Assembly (NCBI GenBank): GCA_947370975.1 | Contig: CANBNG010000010.1 | Coordinates: 1 to 64,000 of the forward strand | Length of the DNA: 64,000 nucleotides | Direction: 5' to 3' | DNA from: Beijerinckiaceae bacterium | Lineage (GTDB): Bacteria; Pseudomonadota; Alphaproteobacteria; Rhizobiales; Beijerinckiaceae | In this document: in pieces, positions 1 through 7,806 of the stretch | How the letters are laid out: each line of letters opens with the position of its first letter | Numbering within the stretch: position 1 is the stretch's first letter | The notes under the pieces: generated by a model | Database searches by the model: none | The model's input: only the letters and a program-made list of their open reading frames with translations | Told to the model about the DNA's origin: nothing | Translations under genes and position numbers: made by a program

Positions 1-114
1 TCATCGCTGGGCTACAAGCCTCCCGCCCCCGAGGCTGTGCAGTGGCCGGCTGCGCAACCCGGACCAACTACGCCGGCCACCCCAGCCATAGCGCCACGGC
101 CGATCATGAACTAA
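1..114 (+). CDS. IS3-family transposase (OrfB), C-terminal fragment
   Basis: Frame 1 is open from the window edge to a TAA at 112-114 and gives a 37-residue tail beginning SSLGYKPPAPEAV. This string closely resembles the end of the DDE integrase domain of IS3-family OrfB proteins, whose tails commonly read HSSLGYRPPAPEA followed by a proline- and alanine-rich extension, as here. Such enzymes cut and join the ends of the insertion sequence. Only the end of the gene is visible, so activity cannot be judged. Confidence 0.7.
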   Translation, partial: SSLGYKPPAPEAVQWPAAQPGPTTPATPAIAPRPIMN

Positions 115-148
115 CATTCAAACCGGATCACCCAATGGGGGCCGACCA
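1..148 (+). mobile_element. Right end of an IS3-family insertion sequence
   Basis: The window opens inside an insertion sequence. The last codons of its transposase run to 114. The DNA after them, about 120-148, reads as a typical IS3-type terminal inverted repeat: read outward-in it starts TGGTCGGCCCCCATTGGG. The element most likely ends at the CA dinucleotide near 148. The left end lies outside the window, so the target duplication cannot be checked. The element lies directly against the truncated integrase that follows. Confidence 0.7.
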
Positions 149-235
149 GGCAGGGACGGCCCGGAGGCATGGGCGAAGGCGCAAGCCGCACTTAGCCGCT
201 GGCGCTCGTTTCTGGCGGCGCAGGATGGCCGCACG

Positions 236-1225
236 ATGGCCCCGCCTGCCGATGCGCTGGGCGAAGCTTTCCGACGCTACCGGGCGACCGAGGAATGGGC
301 CAAGAAGGCCGTCAGGACGCGCGAGGAATGGGAGCGATGCTGGGTGCGGATCAATCCCGTCTTCGGTGATCTTCCGCCGTCGCTGGTCACGCTGGAACAC
401 ATTAGCGCCTTCCGCCAGACTATTGCCGTCACCGTCTCGGAGCGCGAGGCGCACCGCTGCATCAAGATTTGGCGGGCGTTGTGGCAAGTCGCCGCCGCCA
501 TGCGGTTTTGCGAAAAAAACGCTGATCCGTCGTTCGGCGTCCGGAATACGGAGCCGCAAAAGCGGTCGCTGCGCTGGAGCGAGGGTGAGGTTGTGCGTCT
601 GGCAAAGGCGGCGTGGCGGACCGGCTTCAAGGGCCTAGCGTGCGTCATCGCCGTGGCATGGGACAGCCAACTCTCGCCGGTCGATGTGCGGAGGCTAAAA
701 TCAGCGGACGGGGTACGCGACGCCACTGGCGTGTTCTTCCTGCTCGACCGGGCCAAGACCGGGCGTGGGGCGATTGGCACCATCTCGCGGCGCACGGAGC
801 GGCTTGTGACGGCCTACATTCAGTCGCAGGGCGTCGAGCTGCTCGCCTCGGCCCCGATCTTCCGCAACCGCTCGGGCACCGCCTATTCCAAGGACACGCT
901 GGGCGACGACTTCCGCGACATCCGGGCGCTGGTGTTTGGCGACAAGGAACGGCGCACGCTGGCCGACTTCCGCCGCTCAGGCGCGGTCGAATCAATTGCG
1001 GGCGGCGCGAAGATCGAGGGGATGGCGGCGAAGATGGCCAACGACATCGACACGTCGCGCGACCTTCACAAGACCTATGCGCCGGCGGAAATCACCGCCG
1101 TGCGCGATGTCGATGCGGCCCGGCGTTTGGGGCGCCGAAAGGCCGAAACAGGAACGAAAGTTGGAACAGAGCCGGCTTGGAAGTTGGAACAGCTAAAACC
1201 TGTCCATGCTAAGCCATTGAAGTAA
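236..1225 (+). CDS. Tyrosine-recombinase-like integrase, 5'-truncated by an insertion sequence
   Basis: The 329-residue product has the layout of a site-specific recombinase: an N-terminal core-binding region (about residues 1-105) and a C-terminal catalytic region. The arginine patch is SPVDVRRLK, a degenerate HxxR-like box is LADFRRSG, and a candidate tyrosine sits in HKTYAP. The box has Asp where His is usual, so activity is doubtful. The reading frame stays open upstream of the ATG, back to the IS3 end near 148, and that extension (EAWAKAQAALSRW) also looks like protein. The true N-terminus was therefore probably cut off by the insertion and 236 is only the first ATG left. The gene stops one base before the 3' end of tRNA-Asp, the usual place for the integrase of a tRNA-targeting island. 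Family assignment is by motif memory and is moderate. Confidence 0.6.
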   Translation: MAPPADALGEAFRRYRATEEWAKKAVRTREEWERCWVRINPVFGDLPPSLVTLEHISAFRQTIAVTVSEREAHRCIKIWRALWQVAAAMRFCEKNADPSFGVRNTEPQKRSLRWSEGEVVRLAKAAWRTGFKGLACVIAVAWDSQLSPVDVRRLKSADGVRDATGVFFLLDRAKTGRGAIGTISRRTERLVTAYIQSQGVELLASAPIFRNRSGTAYSKDTLGDDFRDIRALVFGDKERRTLADFRRSGAVESIAGGAKIEGMAAKMANDIDTSRDLHKTYAPAEITAVRDVDAARRLGRRKAETGTKVGTEPAWKLEQLKPVHAKPLK

Positions 1226-1302
<77 letters not shown>

Positions 1303-1438
1303 GCGTGCCGAAGTGCTTGGCAGCACCTCGTCGGCAGAGAATGCTCGATTAAGGGGGGCAGCGTTTTAAGTCAATATGAAAACTGCAGCGGGGCCAAGAA
1401 AAGGGCATCTTCCCTCTGCGAGAGACGCACGCAAAAGC

Positions 1439-2113
1439 TCAAAGTTTTGGGGCGGCGAGCTTCCAGCGCCGCAATTCCGTGGCGCTCACGATGCGAATCT
1501 TGTCCGGGCTGATAGATTCGGCCGCCCAAACCAGTTCGGTGCTCACGCCCATGACCTCGGCATATTCGCCGAGGCGCGCAACCAGGGGCTCGGAAGCATA
1601 GGTGCGCGACAGCGCGCTCGTGCTCTCCGGGTTGGCATTGGCCTCGTACATGAACATGCGGTGGATGCCGACATGGCTCTGCGGGGGCACCACGCGCTTT
1701 GCAGCGCCCATGAGCGTGTAAACGCAGGCGGAATAGCACCGGCCTGCCCGCACCTGCCCGCCACGCCCCGTGGCCCCCTCACCAACGCGCGCGACAATCG
1801 CCGCCGCGCCGATCTTGCGCAGCGCCGTGCCCAGTTCCATTGAGGCGACGACCTGCCCGCCCGGCGAATGCAGCAGGACAATGGAATGCAGCCGCCCCGA
1901 GCCGATGTTCTTGCCGACGAAATCCACAAAGGCGCGTGGCGTGCGCGCGGTGATTTCGCCCTCGGCGGCGATCACCTGCGGGCATTTCTGGCCACATTTT
2001 GCCGATGCGCTGAAATCGACGAGCGAAAACGTCATTTCCGCCGCCCCCGCCGGCAGGGGCAAGAGAAGCGCGGCGAGCAGGCCGATCAGGTGGGGGCGGG
2101 AAAAACGCGACAT
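1439..2113 (-). CDS. ClpP/crotonase-fold periplasmic protein
   Basis: A 224-residue protein with an N-terminal signal peptide (hydrophobic stretch about residues 8-24, AGA cleavage motif). The mature part has the ClpP-like serine protease or crotonase fold often annotated as hypothetical in Rhizobiales: a glycine turn SPGGQVVAS near residue 83, a CYSACVYTLMGA segment with a candidate nucleophile Ser128, and a candidate His151 in GIHRM. I start at the ATG at 2113 because the signal peptide follows directly; a longer frame upstream adds a cysteine-rich stretch unlike a leader. Neighbours give no functional hint. Protease activity is inferred, not shown. Confidence 0.65.
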   Translation of the reverse strand: MSRFSRPHLIGLLAALLLPLPAGAAEMTFSLVDFSASAKCGQKCPQVIAAEGEITARTPRAFVDFVGKNIGSGRLHSIVLLHSPGGQVVASMELGTALRKIGAAAIVARVGEGATGRGGQVRAGRCYSACVYTLMGAAKRVVPPQSHVGIHRMFMYEANANPESTSALSRTYASEPLVARLGEYAEVMGVSTELVWAAESISPDKIRIVSATELRRWKLAAPKL

Positions 2114-2209
2114 GCCGCATCCTCGCCAACAACAGGAGGGCTGACAAGCCGCGCATTTGCCAAAGGCGCGCAGGCCAGCCAAATTTCGCCCTCAAAAAAA
2201 GGGGGGAAC

Positions 2210-2509
2210 ATGAACCGAATCACAATTCTGCTTCTGGCGACAATCGCCCTTATCGGCAGCGCGCAGGCACAGCAGGCGATCCCGCGCGATGGCTCGTGCC
2301 CGTCGGGATATAACAGCAGCGGCAATTATTGCGTGCCGGGGTCAGGCGCGCAGCCGGCCATCGCACGCGATGGCTCCTGCCCGTCCGGCTACAACAGCAG
2401 CGGTAATTATTGCCTCATGAGCAGCAGCGGCAGGCCCGCGATCCATCGCAACGGCTCCTGCCCCTCGGGCTATAATTCCAGCGGCAATTACTGCCTGCTC
2501 GGACATTGA
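2210..2509 (+). CDS. Small secreted protein with three 27-residue cysteine-containing repeats
   Basis: I do not recognise a named family. The 99-residue product has a clear Sec signal peptide (cleavage after Ala20 in SAQA). It is followed by three near-identical copies of a 27-residue unit, at residues 22-48, 49-75 and 76-99, each with the core RDGSCPSGYNSSGNYC. Every unit has one cysteine pair eleven residues apart (30/41, 57/68, 84/95), which suggests one disulfide per unit. The ATG at 2210 has a strong purine run (GGGGGGAA) just upstream, and the signal peptide begins there, so longer upstream starts are rejected. The gene diverges from the ClpP-fold gene. Function is unknown; it is probably extracytoplasmic. 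Confidence 0.8.
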   Translation: MNRITILLLATIALIGSAQAQQAIPRDGSCPSGYNSSGNYCVPGSGAQPAIARDGSCPSGYNSSGNYCLMSSSGRPAIHRNGSCPSGYNSSGNYCLLGH

Positions 2510-2686
2510 GCGCCAGAGGCGGCCGCCCGTTTCAGGGCCCGCAACATGAATTATCCGAGCTGCCTTGTGGATGCGACCATCGCCCAGACAAACAAGCTCA
2601 AGGATGCGATGTGAGGGGACAATCTGGCGGTCGGAGAGGCTCGACGACCGCGGTGCGCAGGTAACCCGACGGGGCTGCACAGATAC

Positions 2687-2726
2687 AAAAAGCCCGCCGC
2701 CACCTGAGGTGGAACGGCGGGCTTTT
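2687..2726. terminator. Rho-independent terminator, usable on both strands
   Basis: AAAA, then AGCCCGCCG, a short loop region with a further ACCT/GGTG pairing, then CGGCGGGCT and TTTT. It lies just after the cold-shock gene on the minus strand and about 180 bases after the repeat protein on the plus strand. Confidence 0.85.
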
Positions 2727-2733
2727 AAAGAAC

Positions 2734-2943
2734 TTAGAGGGCCTTCAGGTCGCCCGCGGACATCTTGCCGGACTTGCGGTCCTGCTGTTCCTGGTACTCA
2801 ACCTTCTGACCTTCATTGAGGCCACGCATGCCAGCCTGCTCAACAGCGCTGATGTGCACGAACACATCCTTGCCGCCCTGATCGGGCTGGATGAAGCCGT
2901 AACCCTTGATTCCGTCGAACCACTTAACTGTACCGGTAGCCAT
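2734..2943 (-). CDS. CspA-family cold-shock protein
   Basis: The 69-residue single-domain protein has the RNP-1 motif KGYGFI and the RNP-2-like motif DVFVHI of the cold-shock (OB) fold, which binds single-stranded RNA and DNA and melts RNA structure. Two in-frame ATG codons compete. The one at 2943 gives MATGTVKWF, the usual N-terminus, and has GGAG six bases upstream. The ATG at 2949 follows that GGAG directly with no spacer, so 2943 is chosen. A gap of about 160 bases upstream leaves room for the long 5' leader usual for csp messages. Confidence 0.92.
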   Translation of the reverse strand: MATGTVKWFDGIKGYGFIQPDQGGKDVFVHISAVEQAGMRGLNEGQKVEYQEQQDRKSGKMSAGDLKAL

Positions 2944-3105
2944 ATTCATCTCCAACACTTCTTAATAACCGACCTTATCTTCCTTTTTTGCCGCGAGAGC
3001 CAGCAAAATCGTGCGCCTCGCGCATTTGAATGCGCGCAAGTGCCTCGGAAATAGCCAGGCCGAAGCTGGCGAATATCTCGTTTCAGGCCGCCACTCCCTT
3101 TTGAA

Positions 3106-3789
3106 TCAGAGGCCGAGCCGCTGTTTGAGCGTTTTTTGCGGGTCGCTTGGGCGTAGCGATATATTGTTCTCGAGCGCCTGCAGATGGGCCTCCATCAGCC
3201 GCGCTGCGCCTTCGGCGTCGCCCGCTTCCATGCAGGCGACGATCTCTTCATGCTCTGCATGTTCGCAGGAGGCGTTGCCCCAAGGCTCATAAAGGGCGAC
3301 GATCAGCGAACAGCGCGAGGCGATTTCCTTGAGATAGGCTTCGAGGATCGGATTGCGCGCAAGCTTGGCAATGCGCAGGTGAAACGCGCTGGCGAGCCGT
3401 GCCCAGGCCGGCTGCTCGAATCGGTGCATGGCCTCATGCTCATCTTCCAGCTGGCGGCGCAGGGCGAGAAAATCGTCCGCCGTCGCATTGCGCGTGGCCA
3501 ACCGCACGATGGCGGCTTCAATGGCGCGGCGCGCCTCGAAGATTTCGCGCGTCTCCTGCGCCGAGGGGGTGGCGATGGTCGCACCGCGATTGGGGCGCAA
3601 ATCGACGACATGATCATGCGCAAGCCGTTGCAGGACTCGGCGCACGACCGAGCGGCTCACCGAAAAGAGTTCGCACAAGGCGATCTCCGGCAATTTCGTG
3701 CCCGGTGTCAGCCGCTGCTGCATGATGCCATCGAAGATCGTGCGGTAGATCCGTTCGTCGGTATCCAGCCCCCGGTCCTGTCCGCTCAT
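3106..3789 (-). CDS. GntR-family (FCD subfamily) transcriptional regulator
   Basis: The 227-residue protein has an N-terminal winged helix (about residues 15-80, PGTKLPEIALCELFSVSRS then a recognition helix) and an all-helical FCD effector domain (about 95-215) with the usual acidic and histidine metal-site pattern. I start at ATG 3789; the longer upstream frame overlaps the amidase gene and lacks typical sequence. It is the last gene of a minus-strand operon (NTF2-like, deacetylase, amidase, GntR). It is the natural candidate to control that operon and the divergent transporter genes, and a GntR-type half-site pair is present at 6424-6437 between them. Ligand unknown. Confidence 0.88.
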   Translation of the reverse strand: MSGQDRGLDTDERIYRTIFDGIMQQRLTPGTKLPEIALCELFSVSRSVVRRVLQRLAHDHVVDLRPNRGATIATPSAQETREIFEARRAIEAAIVRLATRNATADDFLALRRQLEDEHEAMHRFEQPAWARLASAFHLRIAKLARNPILEAYLKEIASRCSLIVALYEPWGNASCEHAEHEEIVACMEAGDAEGAARLMEAHLQALENNISLRPSDPQKTLKQRLGL

Positions 3790-3814
3790 GAAACGTGTCC
3801 TCGCATGGTCTCTT

Positions 3815-5002
3815 TCATGCCAGCTGCGCCCGGATATCCATGGCGAGCCGCGCGAGCGCGAGATCGCTGCCGGCTGGACCAAGCAGGGAAATGCCAAGCG
3901 GCGCGCCATCTGGCGCAGCAAAGGGAATGCTCACTTGCGGCAGGCCGGAGAGGCCCGCAATGCAGGTGATGGCCATTGTGCGCAGGCGGACGGCATCGAC
4001 TGCGGCCGGATCGGCATTGCGAAATGGCGCAAGGCTCGCAGCCGAAGGCAGAACCGCAATGCCATCTTCGCCAAGATGAGCGCGCACGCGCTGGCGGATG
4101 ACCTTCGCATCGGCGCGCGCGGCCTCGGCTGCGGCGGCACTCACGCCCCGCGCATTCTCCCAGCGACTTGCAACGGCAGGCGCAAAGTCGGGCTTGGCTT
4201 GATCGATCCAGGCGCCATGCGCCTTCCAGCCTTCAGCCGCGCCCGATGTCGCATAGATGCTGCGCCAATGCGCAAGACCAGCGCCCGCTGCCGCCTCGCA
4301 CGGCCGCGCCTTGCCAAGCATGCCGGCAAGCAGATCGAGCACGCTTGCAAGCGCGGGCGCAAAAACATCATCGGCCAGAGCCGACGCATCGGTGAAATGC
4401 AGCAGCCGTGTCGGGACGTAGGATGTCTCGGGGCTCAGCACTTCGGCAACGCGCACAAAGGTCACGGGATCATGGGCAAGCCATGTCGGCGTGTCATAGG
4501 AGGGATGAAGCGGCACGAGGCCTTGTGCAGACAAGGATCCATGCGTCGTGCGCAGGCCCCAGATGCCGCAATAGCTGGCCGGAACGCGCGTGGAGCCGCC
4601 CGTATCCGTGCCCAGCGCAAAATCGACAAGCTGCGCGCCGACCGCCGCGGCAGAGCCGCTGGAGGAGCCGCCCGTGACCCGCAGAAGCGCCCGCGCATTG
4701 AGCGGAGCGCCGTAATGCATGTTGTCGCCGTGCAGGCTGTAGGCCAGTTCATCCGTGATCGTCTTGCCAACGAGCGTTGCGCCCTCGGCCAGCAGCTTTT
4801 CGATAATGGGGCTGGAGCGCTTGGGAGCCTCATGCGTCGCAAGCCACGTCGGATTGCCCGCACCTGTCGGATGGCCCGCAACATCGAACAGATCCTTGGC
4901 CGCAAAAGTCAGCCCCCGCAGGCGGCCCGACGGCGCGCCGGGAATGACGAAGCGTCCACCAGGCACAAAGGCGCCCACGGAATCGATGAAATCCGTTTTC
5001 AT
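3815..5002 (-). CDS. Amidase (amidase-signature family)
   Basis: The 395-residue enzyme belongs to the amidase-signature family, which hydrolyses amides with a Ser-cisSer-Lys triad. All parts are visible: Lys36 in FAAKDLFD, the serine-rich GGSSSGSAAA at 112-120, and the nucleophile region TDTGGSTRVPAS with Ser137. It starts at ATG 5002 and overlaps the stop of the deacetylase gene by four bases (ATGA), so the two are translationally coupled. A divergent ABC importer and an NTF2-like gene complete the locus. The substrate is unknown; an acyclic or ring-opened amide is plausible given the PuuE-like partner. It is too short for a GatA subunit with the rest of gatCAB absent. Confidence 0.88.
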   Translation of the reverse strand: MKTDFIDSVGAFVPGGRFVIPGAPSGRLRGLTFAAKDLFDVAGHPTGAGNPTWLATHEAPKRSSPIIEKLLAEGATLVGKTITDELAYSLHGDNMHYGAPLNARALLRVTGGSSSGSAAAVGAQLVDFALGTDTGGSTRVPASYCGIWGLRTTHGSLSAQGLVPLHPSYDTPTWLAHDPVTFVRVAEVLSPETSYVPTRLLHFTDASALADDVFAPALASVLDLLAGMLGKARPCEAAAGAGLAHWRSIYATSGAAEGWKAHGAWIDQAKPDFAPAVASRWENARGVSAAAAEAARADAKVIRQRVRAHLGEDGIAVLPSAASLAPFRNADPAAVDAVRLRTMAITCIAGLSGLPQVSIPFAAPDGAPLGISLLGPAGSDLALARLAMDIRAQLA

Positions 5003-5907
5003 GCGCCCTGCTCCAGACTGTCCATATGCGCGCAAATCGCGCCGGGTGTTGTCATCCAGATCGTGCCGGCATCGCGCGCGGCAGCTATGGCCTCCAGCGC
5101 CTTGCGCAGATGTTTGAGCCGATAGGGCTGGCCAACGATATAGGGATGGAGCGCAATGCCCATGACGAGCGGCTGAGTGCGCGCCTGCAGCAACATTTCA
5201 TCGAGATTGTCGACGATCATTTGCGTGAAGTCGCAGGCATCCATCTGCCGCGCGACGATCATGGGAATGTCGTTCAGCTCCTGCGGATAGGGAATGGACC
5301 AGAACTTTTGACCGCTCCGCGTGCGCATGCGCACGGGCTGGTCGTCATGGCACCAATTGAGCGTGTAGCTGTAACCGGTCTCGGCAAGGAGATCGGGCGT
5401 CGCGCTGCTCTCGGAAATCCACGGCGAAAGCCAGCCGCCCGGCGCACGCCCGCTCTCGCGCAAGATGCGATCCCGACATTCGATCAGCAAGGCGCGCTCG
5501 TCCTCTTCTGCAAGGATGCCCTGACGTTCGGCATTGGTGTGACCATGGCCGACAATTTCATCGCCGCGCGCAACGCAAGCCGCCACCAGCTCGGGGCAAT
5601 GATCGTAAAGCGCCGTATTGATAAGGGCGGAGGATGGCAGGCAGAGACTGTCAAACAGATCAAGGCACCGCCACGCGCCGACGCGATTGCCATATTCACG
5701 CCAGCTGTAATTCAGCACATCGGGTTGCGGACTGGCTGGCCCAATCCCCGCGCCCATGCCTTCGCCAAAAGCAAAGTGCTCGATATTGAAGCCTATATAA
5801 ACAGCAAGACCAGCGCCGTTGGGCCAGCGATAGGCGGGACGCCGCGTAATCGGGCTATAGGGGAAACGTCCGTGATCGGGCAACAGCCCCTTGTAAAGCG
5901 CGCTCAT
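4999..5907 (-). CDS. Polysaccharide-deacetylase-fold hydrolase, allantoinase PuuE-like
   Basis: The 302-residue protein has the NodB/polysaccharide deacetylase fold. The metal-site region GDEIVGHGHTNAE and the downstream GGWLSPWISESS segment resemble the PuuE branch, metal-light members that open cyclic amides such as allantoin rather than deacetylate sugars. A cytosolic role fits the absence of a signal peptide. It overlaps the upstream NTF2-like gene and the downstream amidase gene by four bases each (ATGA), so the three are one translation-coupled unit. Substrate identity is inferred from family and the amidase neighbour only. Confidence 0.8.
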   Translation of the reverse strand: MSALYKGLLPDHGRFPYSPITRRPAYRWPNGAGLAVYIGFNIEHFAFGEGMGAGIGPASPQPDVLNYSWREYGNRVGAWRCLDLFDSLCLPSSALINTALYDHCPELVAACVARGDEIVGHGHTNAERQGILAEEDERALLIECRDRILRESGRAPGGWLSPWISESSATPDLLAETGYSYTLNWCHDDQPVRMRTRSGQKFWSIPYPQELNDIPMIVARQMDACDFTQMIVDNLDEMLLQARTQPLVMGIALHPYIVGQPYRLKHLRKALEAIAAARDAGTIWMTTPGAICAHMDSLEQGA

Positions 5908-6341
5908 GCCTGCGCTCCCGCTTTTACAGGATCATCGCAGGCTAGCCCCGCGCGCATGAGCAACCATTCCGCGCTGTCGTTCCAGACCTCCATGCGCGTG
6001 ATGAGGCCATGGCTGACTTCATAACGATCGACGTAGCGATTGCCTTCAAAAGCATCATGATTTGGCCAAGCACCGTACAAAGTGCCGAGACTATAAACAA
6101 TCGTGCAGGCGTCTGTGCCGCCTGCCACGGTCTCCGTCCGCTCGATATTCTTCTTCACCCATGCATAGCGCTTGGCATTGAAGGCAGCGCATTCGGCCGG
6201 CTCCCGCATCGCGCGCCCGCCTGTGAAGCGGATCTCAAGGTCGGGGGAAACAAAGCGCCGCGCTGCAGCGGGATCTGGAATCATCAACAGCCGCAGGTAT
6301 TCATCGACAATTGCAGCAGGAGTCGTGGGCTCGCTTGGCAT
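5904..6341 (-). CDS. NTF2-like / SnoaL-like protein
   Basis: The 145-residue protein has the cone-shaped NTF2 fold pattern: an N-terminal helix pair (IVDEYLRLLMIPD), the central strand FVSPDLEIRFTGG, and a C-terminal VDRYEVSHGLITRMEVWND strand pair. Members serve as small isomerases, dehydratases or binding proteins; the exact reaction is not predictable here. It is the first gene of the minus-strand operon, with AAGGAC about eight bases before its ATG, and it overlaps the deacetylase gene by four bases. Confidence 0.75.
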   Translation of the reverse strand: MPSEPTTPAAIVDEYLRLLMIPDPAAARRFVSPDLEIRFTGGRAMREPAECAAFNAKRYAWVKKNIERTETVAGGTDACTIVYSLGTLYGAWPNHDAFEGNRYVDRYEVSHGLITRMEVWNDSAEWLLMRAGLACDDPVKAGAQA

Positions 6342-6423
6342 GAGGATTGTCCTTCTTTCGCGAGCATGCCGGCATCATGTGCCGAATGCTCTTTCGAGAA
6401 AAAGGAGAGCAAGGCATATGCCA

Positions 6424-6437
6424 GATTGTTTACAATC
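6424..6437. promoter_or_regulatory. Candidate GntR (FCD-type) operator
   Basis: GATTGT-TT-ACAATC: two perfect 6-base arms around a 2-base centre, lying in the divergent promoter region between the NTF2/deacetylase/amidase/gntR operon and the transporter operon. ATTGT-N2-ACAAT matches the half-site style described for FCD-type GntR regulators such as VanR. Binding by the locally encoded regulator is inference. Confidence 0.5.
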
Positions 6438-6497
6438 CAGCGTGCGTCTTGTTGTCGAAATGAAGATAGATCAGCCACAAGTGGCATACGCCTTGCC

Positions 6498-6559
6498 TTG
6501 AACTCCGGGTCACAACATCGCTGCAGGGCACTTTCTTGCTGCGCTATACCGGAGTTCAA
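6498..6559 (+). promoter_or_regulatory. Leader inverted repeat covering the ribosome-binding site of the ABC binding-protein gene
   Basis: TTGAACTCCGG at 6498-6508 is perfectly complementary to CCGGAGTTCAA at 6549-6559. The right arm contains the GGAG at 6551-6554 that serves as Shine-Dalgarno for the ATG at 6564. In RNA the 11-bp stem with its 40-base loop would mask translation start. Confidence 0.45.
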
Positions 6560-6563
6560 ACTC

Positions 6564-7748
6564 ATGGCCCTCGCATTCACCCGCCGGCATATCGGCGCCC
6601 TGCTCGCTTCAACCGTCTTTGCAGGCGCGTTCGTTACACCAGCGCTCGCAGCAGATCCGATCAAGATCGGCCTTGTCACCGCACTCTCGGGCCAGTCCGC
6701 TCTGGCGGGCGAAGCAATCAGCCGCGGCATGACCATCGCGATTGACGAGATCAATGCCAAGGGCGGGTTGCTCGGCGGGCGCAAGCTCGAACTCGTGCGC
6801 CGCGACGATGAAGGCAATCCCGCCAAAGGCGTCACGGCGGCGCGTGAATTGATCTTCCGCGAACAAGTCGCCGTTCTCTTTGGCGGCCTCGACACGCCGG
6901 TGTCGATGGCCATCGTGCCGCTCGTCAATGCCGAGAAGACGCCCTTCATGGGCCCCTGGGCTGCCGGCACCGGCATTACCAAGAATGACGGCAAGCCCAA
7001 TTTCGCCTTCCGTGTTTCGGCGGTGGACGAGATCGTAAATGTCGGCATGCTCGACTATGCGCAGGCGACCTTCAAGGCGACCAAGCCCGGTATGATCCTC
7101 GTCAACAATCCGTGGGGCGAGTCCAACGAAATTGGCCTCAAGGCGGCGCTTGCGGCCAAGGGCATGAGCGCTGTCGGTATCGAAAAATTCGAAGGCAATG
7201 ATGTCGATGTCGTGCCCCAACTCACGCGTCTGCGCAGCTCGGGCGCTGATGTGCTCTTCATGGTCGGCAATGTCGGTCCCTCCGCGCAGGTCGTGAAATC
7301 CCTCGACCGCATGGGCTGGAAAGTGCCGATCGTCTCGCATTGGGGCCCTGCAGGCGGCCGCTTCACCGAGCTTGCCGGACCCAATGGCAAGGATGTGCAT
7401 TTCGTCCAGACCTATAGTTTCTTCGGCAATCAGTCGGAGACCGGCAAGCGCGTGATCGCCTCGCTGATGGCAAAATATCCCTCCATCAAGGGCGTGGATG
7501 ACATCACGCCGGCAGTTGGCGTCGCCAATGCCTATGATGGCGTGCATCTCTCTGCGCTCGCCATTGCCGCAGCCGGCTCGACCGATGGCGATGCAGTCCG
7601 CCAAGGCTTCTACAAGATCGATAAATATGAAGGTCTCATCAAGACCTATGAGAAGCCCTTCGCGCCTGGCGTTCACGATGCCTTGCAGGCCAAGGATTAC
7701 GTCTGGGCGCAATTCATCGCAGACCGCATCCTCCCCGTCGCAAAATAA
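6564..7748 (+). CDS. Branched-chain-type ABC transporter substrate-binding protein
   Basis: The 394-residue protein has a Sec signal peptide (cleavage after PALA near residue 29) followed by DPIKIGLVTALSGQSA, the classic start of LivK-like (type I, Peripla_BP_6) binding proteins. It captures the substrate in the periplasm for the permease and ATPase domains encoded next. The start at 6564 is chosen because the signal peptide begins there, and GGAG lies nine bases upstream. That GGAG sits inside a long inverted repeat, hinting at translational control. Amino acids, amides and aromatic acids are all known ligands of this family; the amidase operon opposite suggests an amide-type compound. Confidence 0.92.
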   Translation: MALAFTRRHIGALLASTVFAGAFVTPALAADPIKIGLVTALSGQSALAGEAISRGMTIAIDEINAKGGLLGGRKLELVRRDDEGNPAKGVTAARELIFREQVAVLFGGLDTPVSMAIVPLVNAEKTPFMGPWAAGTGITKNDGKPNFAFRVSAVDEIVNVGMLDYAQATFKATKPGMILVNNPWGESNEIGLKAALAAKGMSAVGIEKFEGNDVDVVPQLTRLRSSGADVLFMVGNVGPSAQVVKSLDRMGWKVPIVSHWGPAGGRFTELAGPNGKDVHFVQTYSFFGNQSETGKRVIASLMAKYPSIKGVDDITPAVGVANAYDGVHLSALAIAAAGSTDGDAVRQGFYKIDKYEGLIKTYEKPFAPGVHDALQAKDYVWAQFIADRILPVAK

Positions 7749-7806
7749 GCCTGAAACATTTGGCGCGCATCTCACACGATGCGCGCCAAAGCCGGAGCAC
7801 ATCACG

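Noticed and set aside
3815..5002. GatA subunit of the tRNA amidotransferase
   Set aside because: The amidase-signature triad is shared, but the protein is short for GatA, no gatB or gatC is near, and the operon partners are catabolic.
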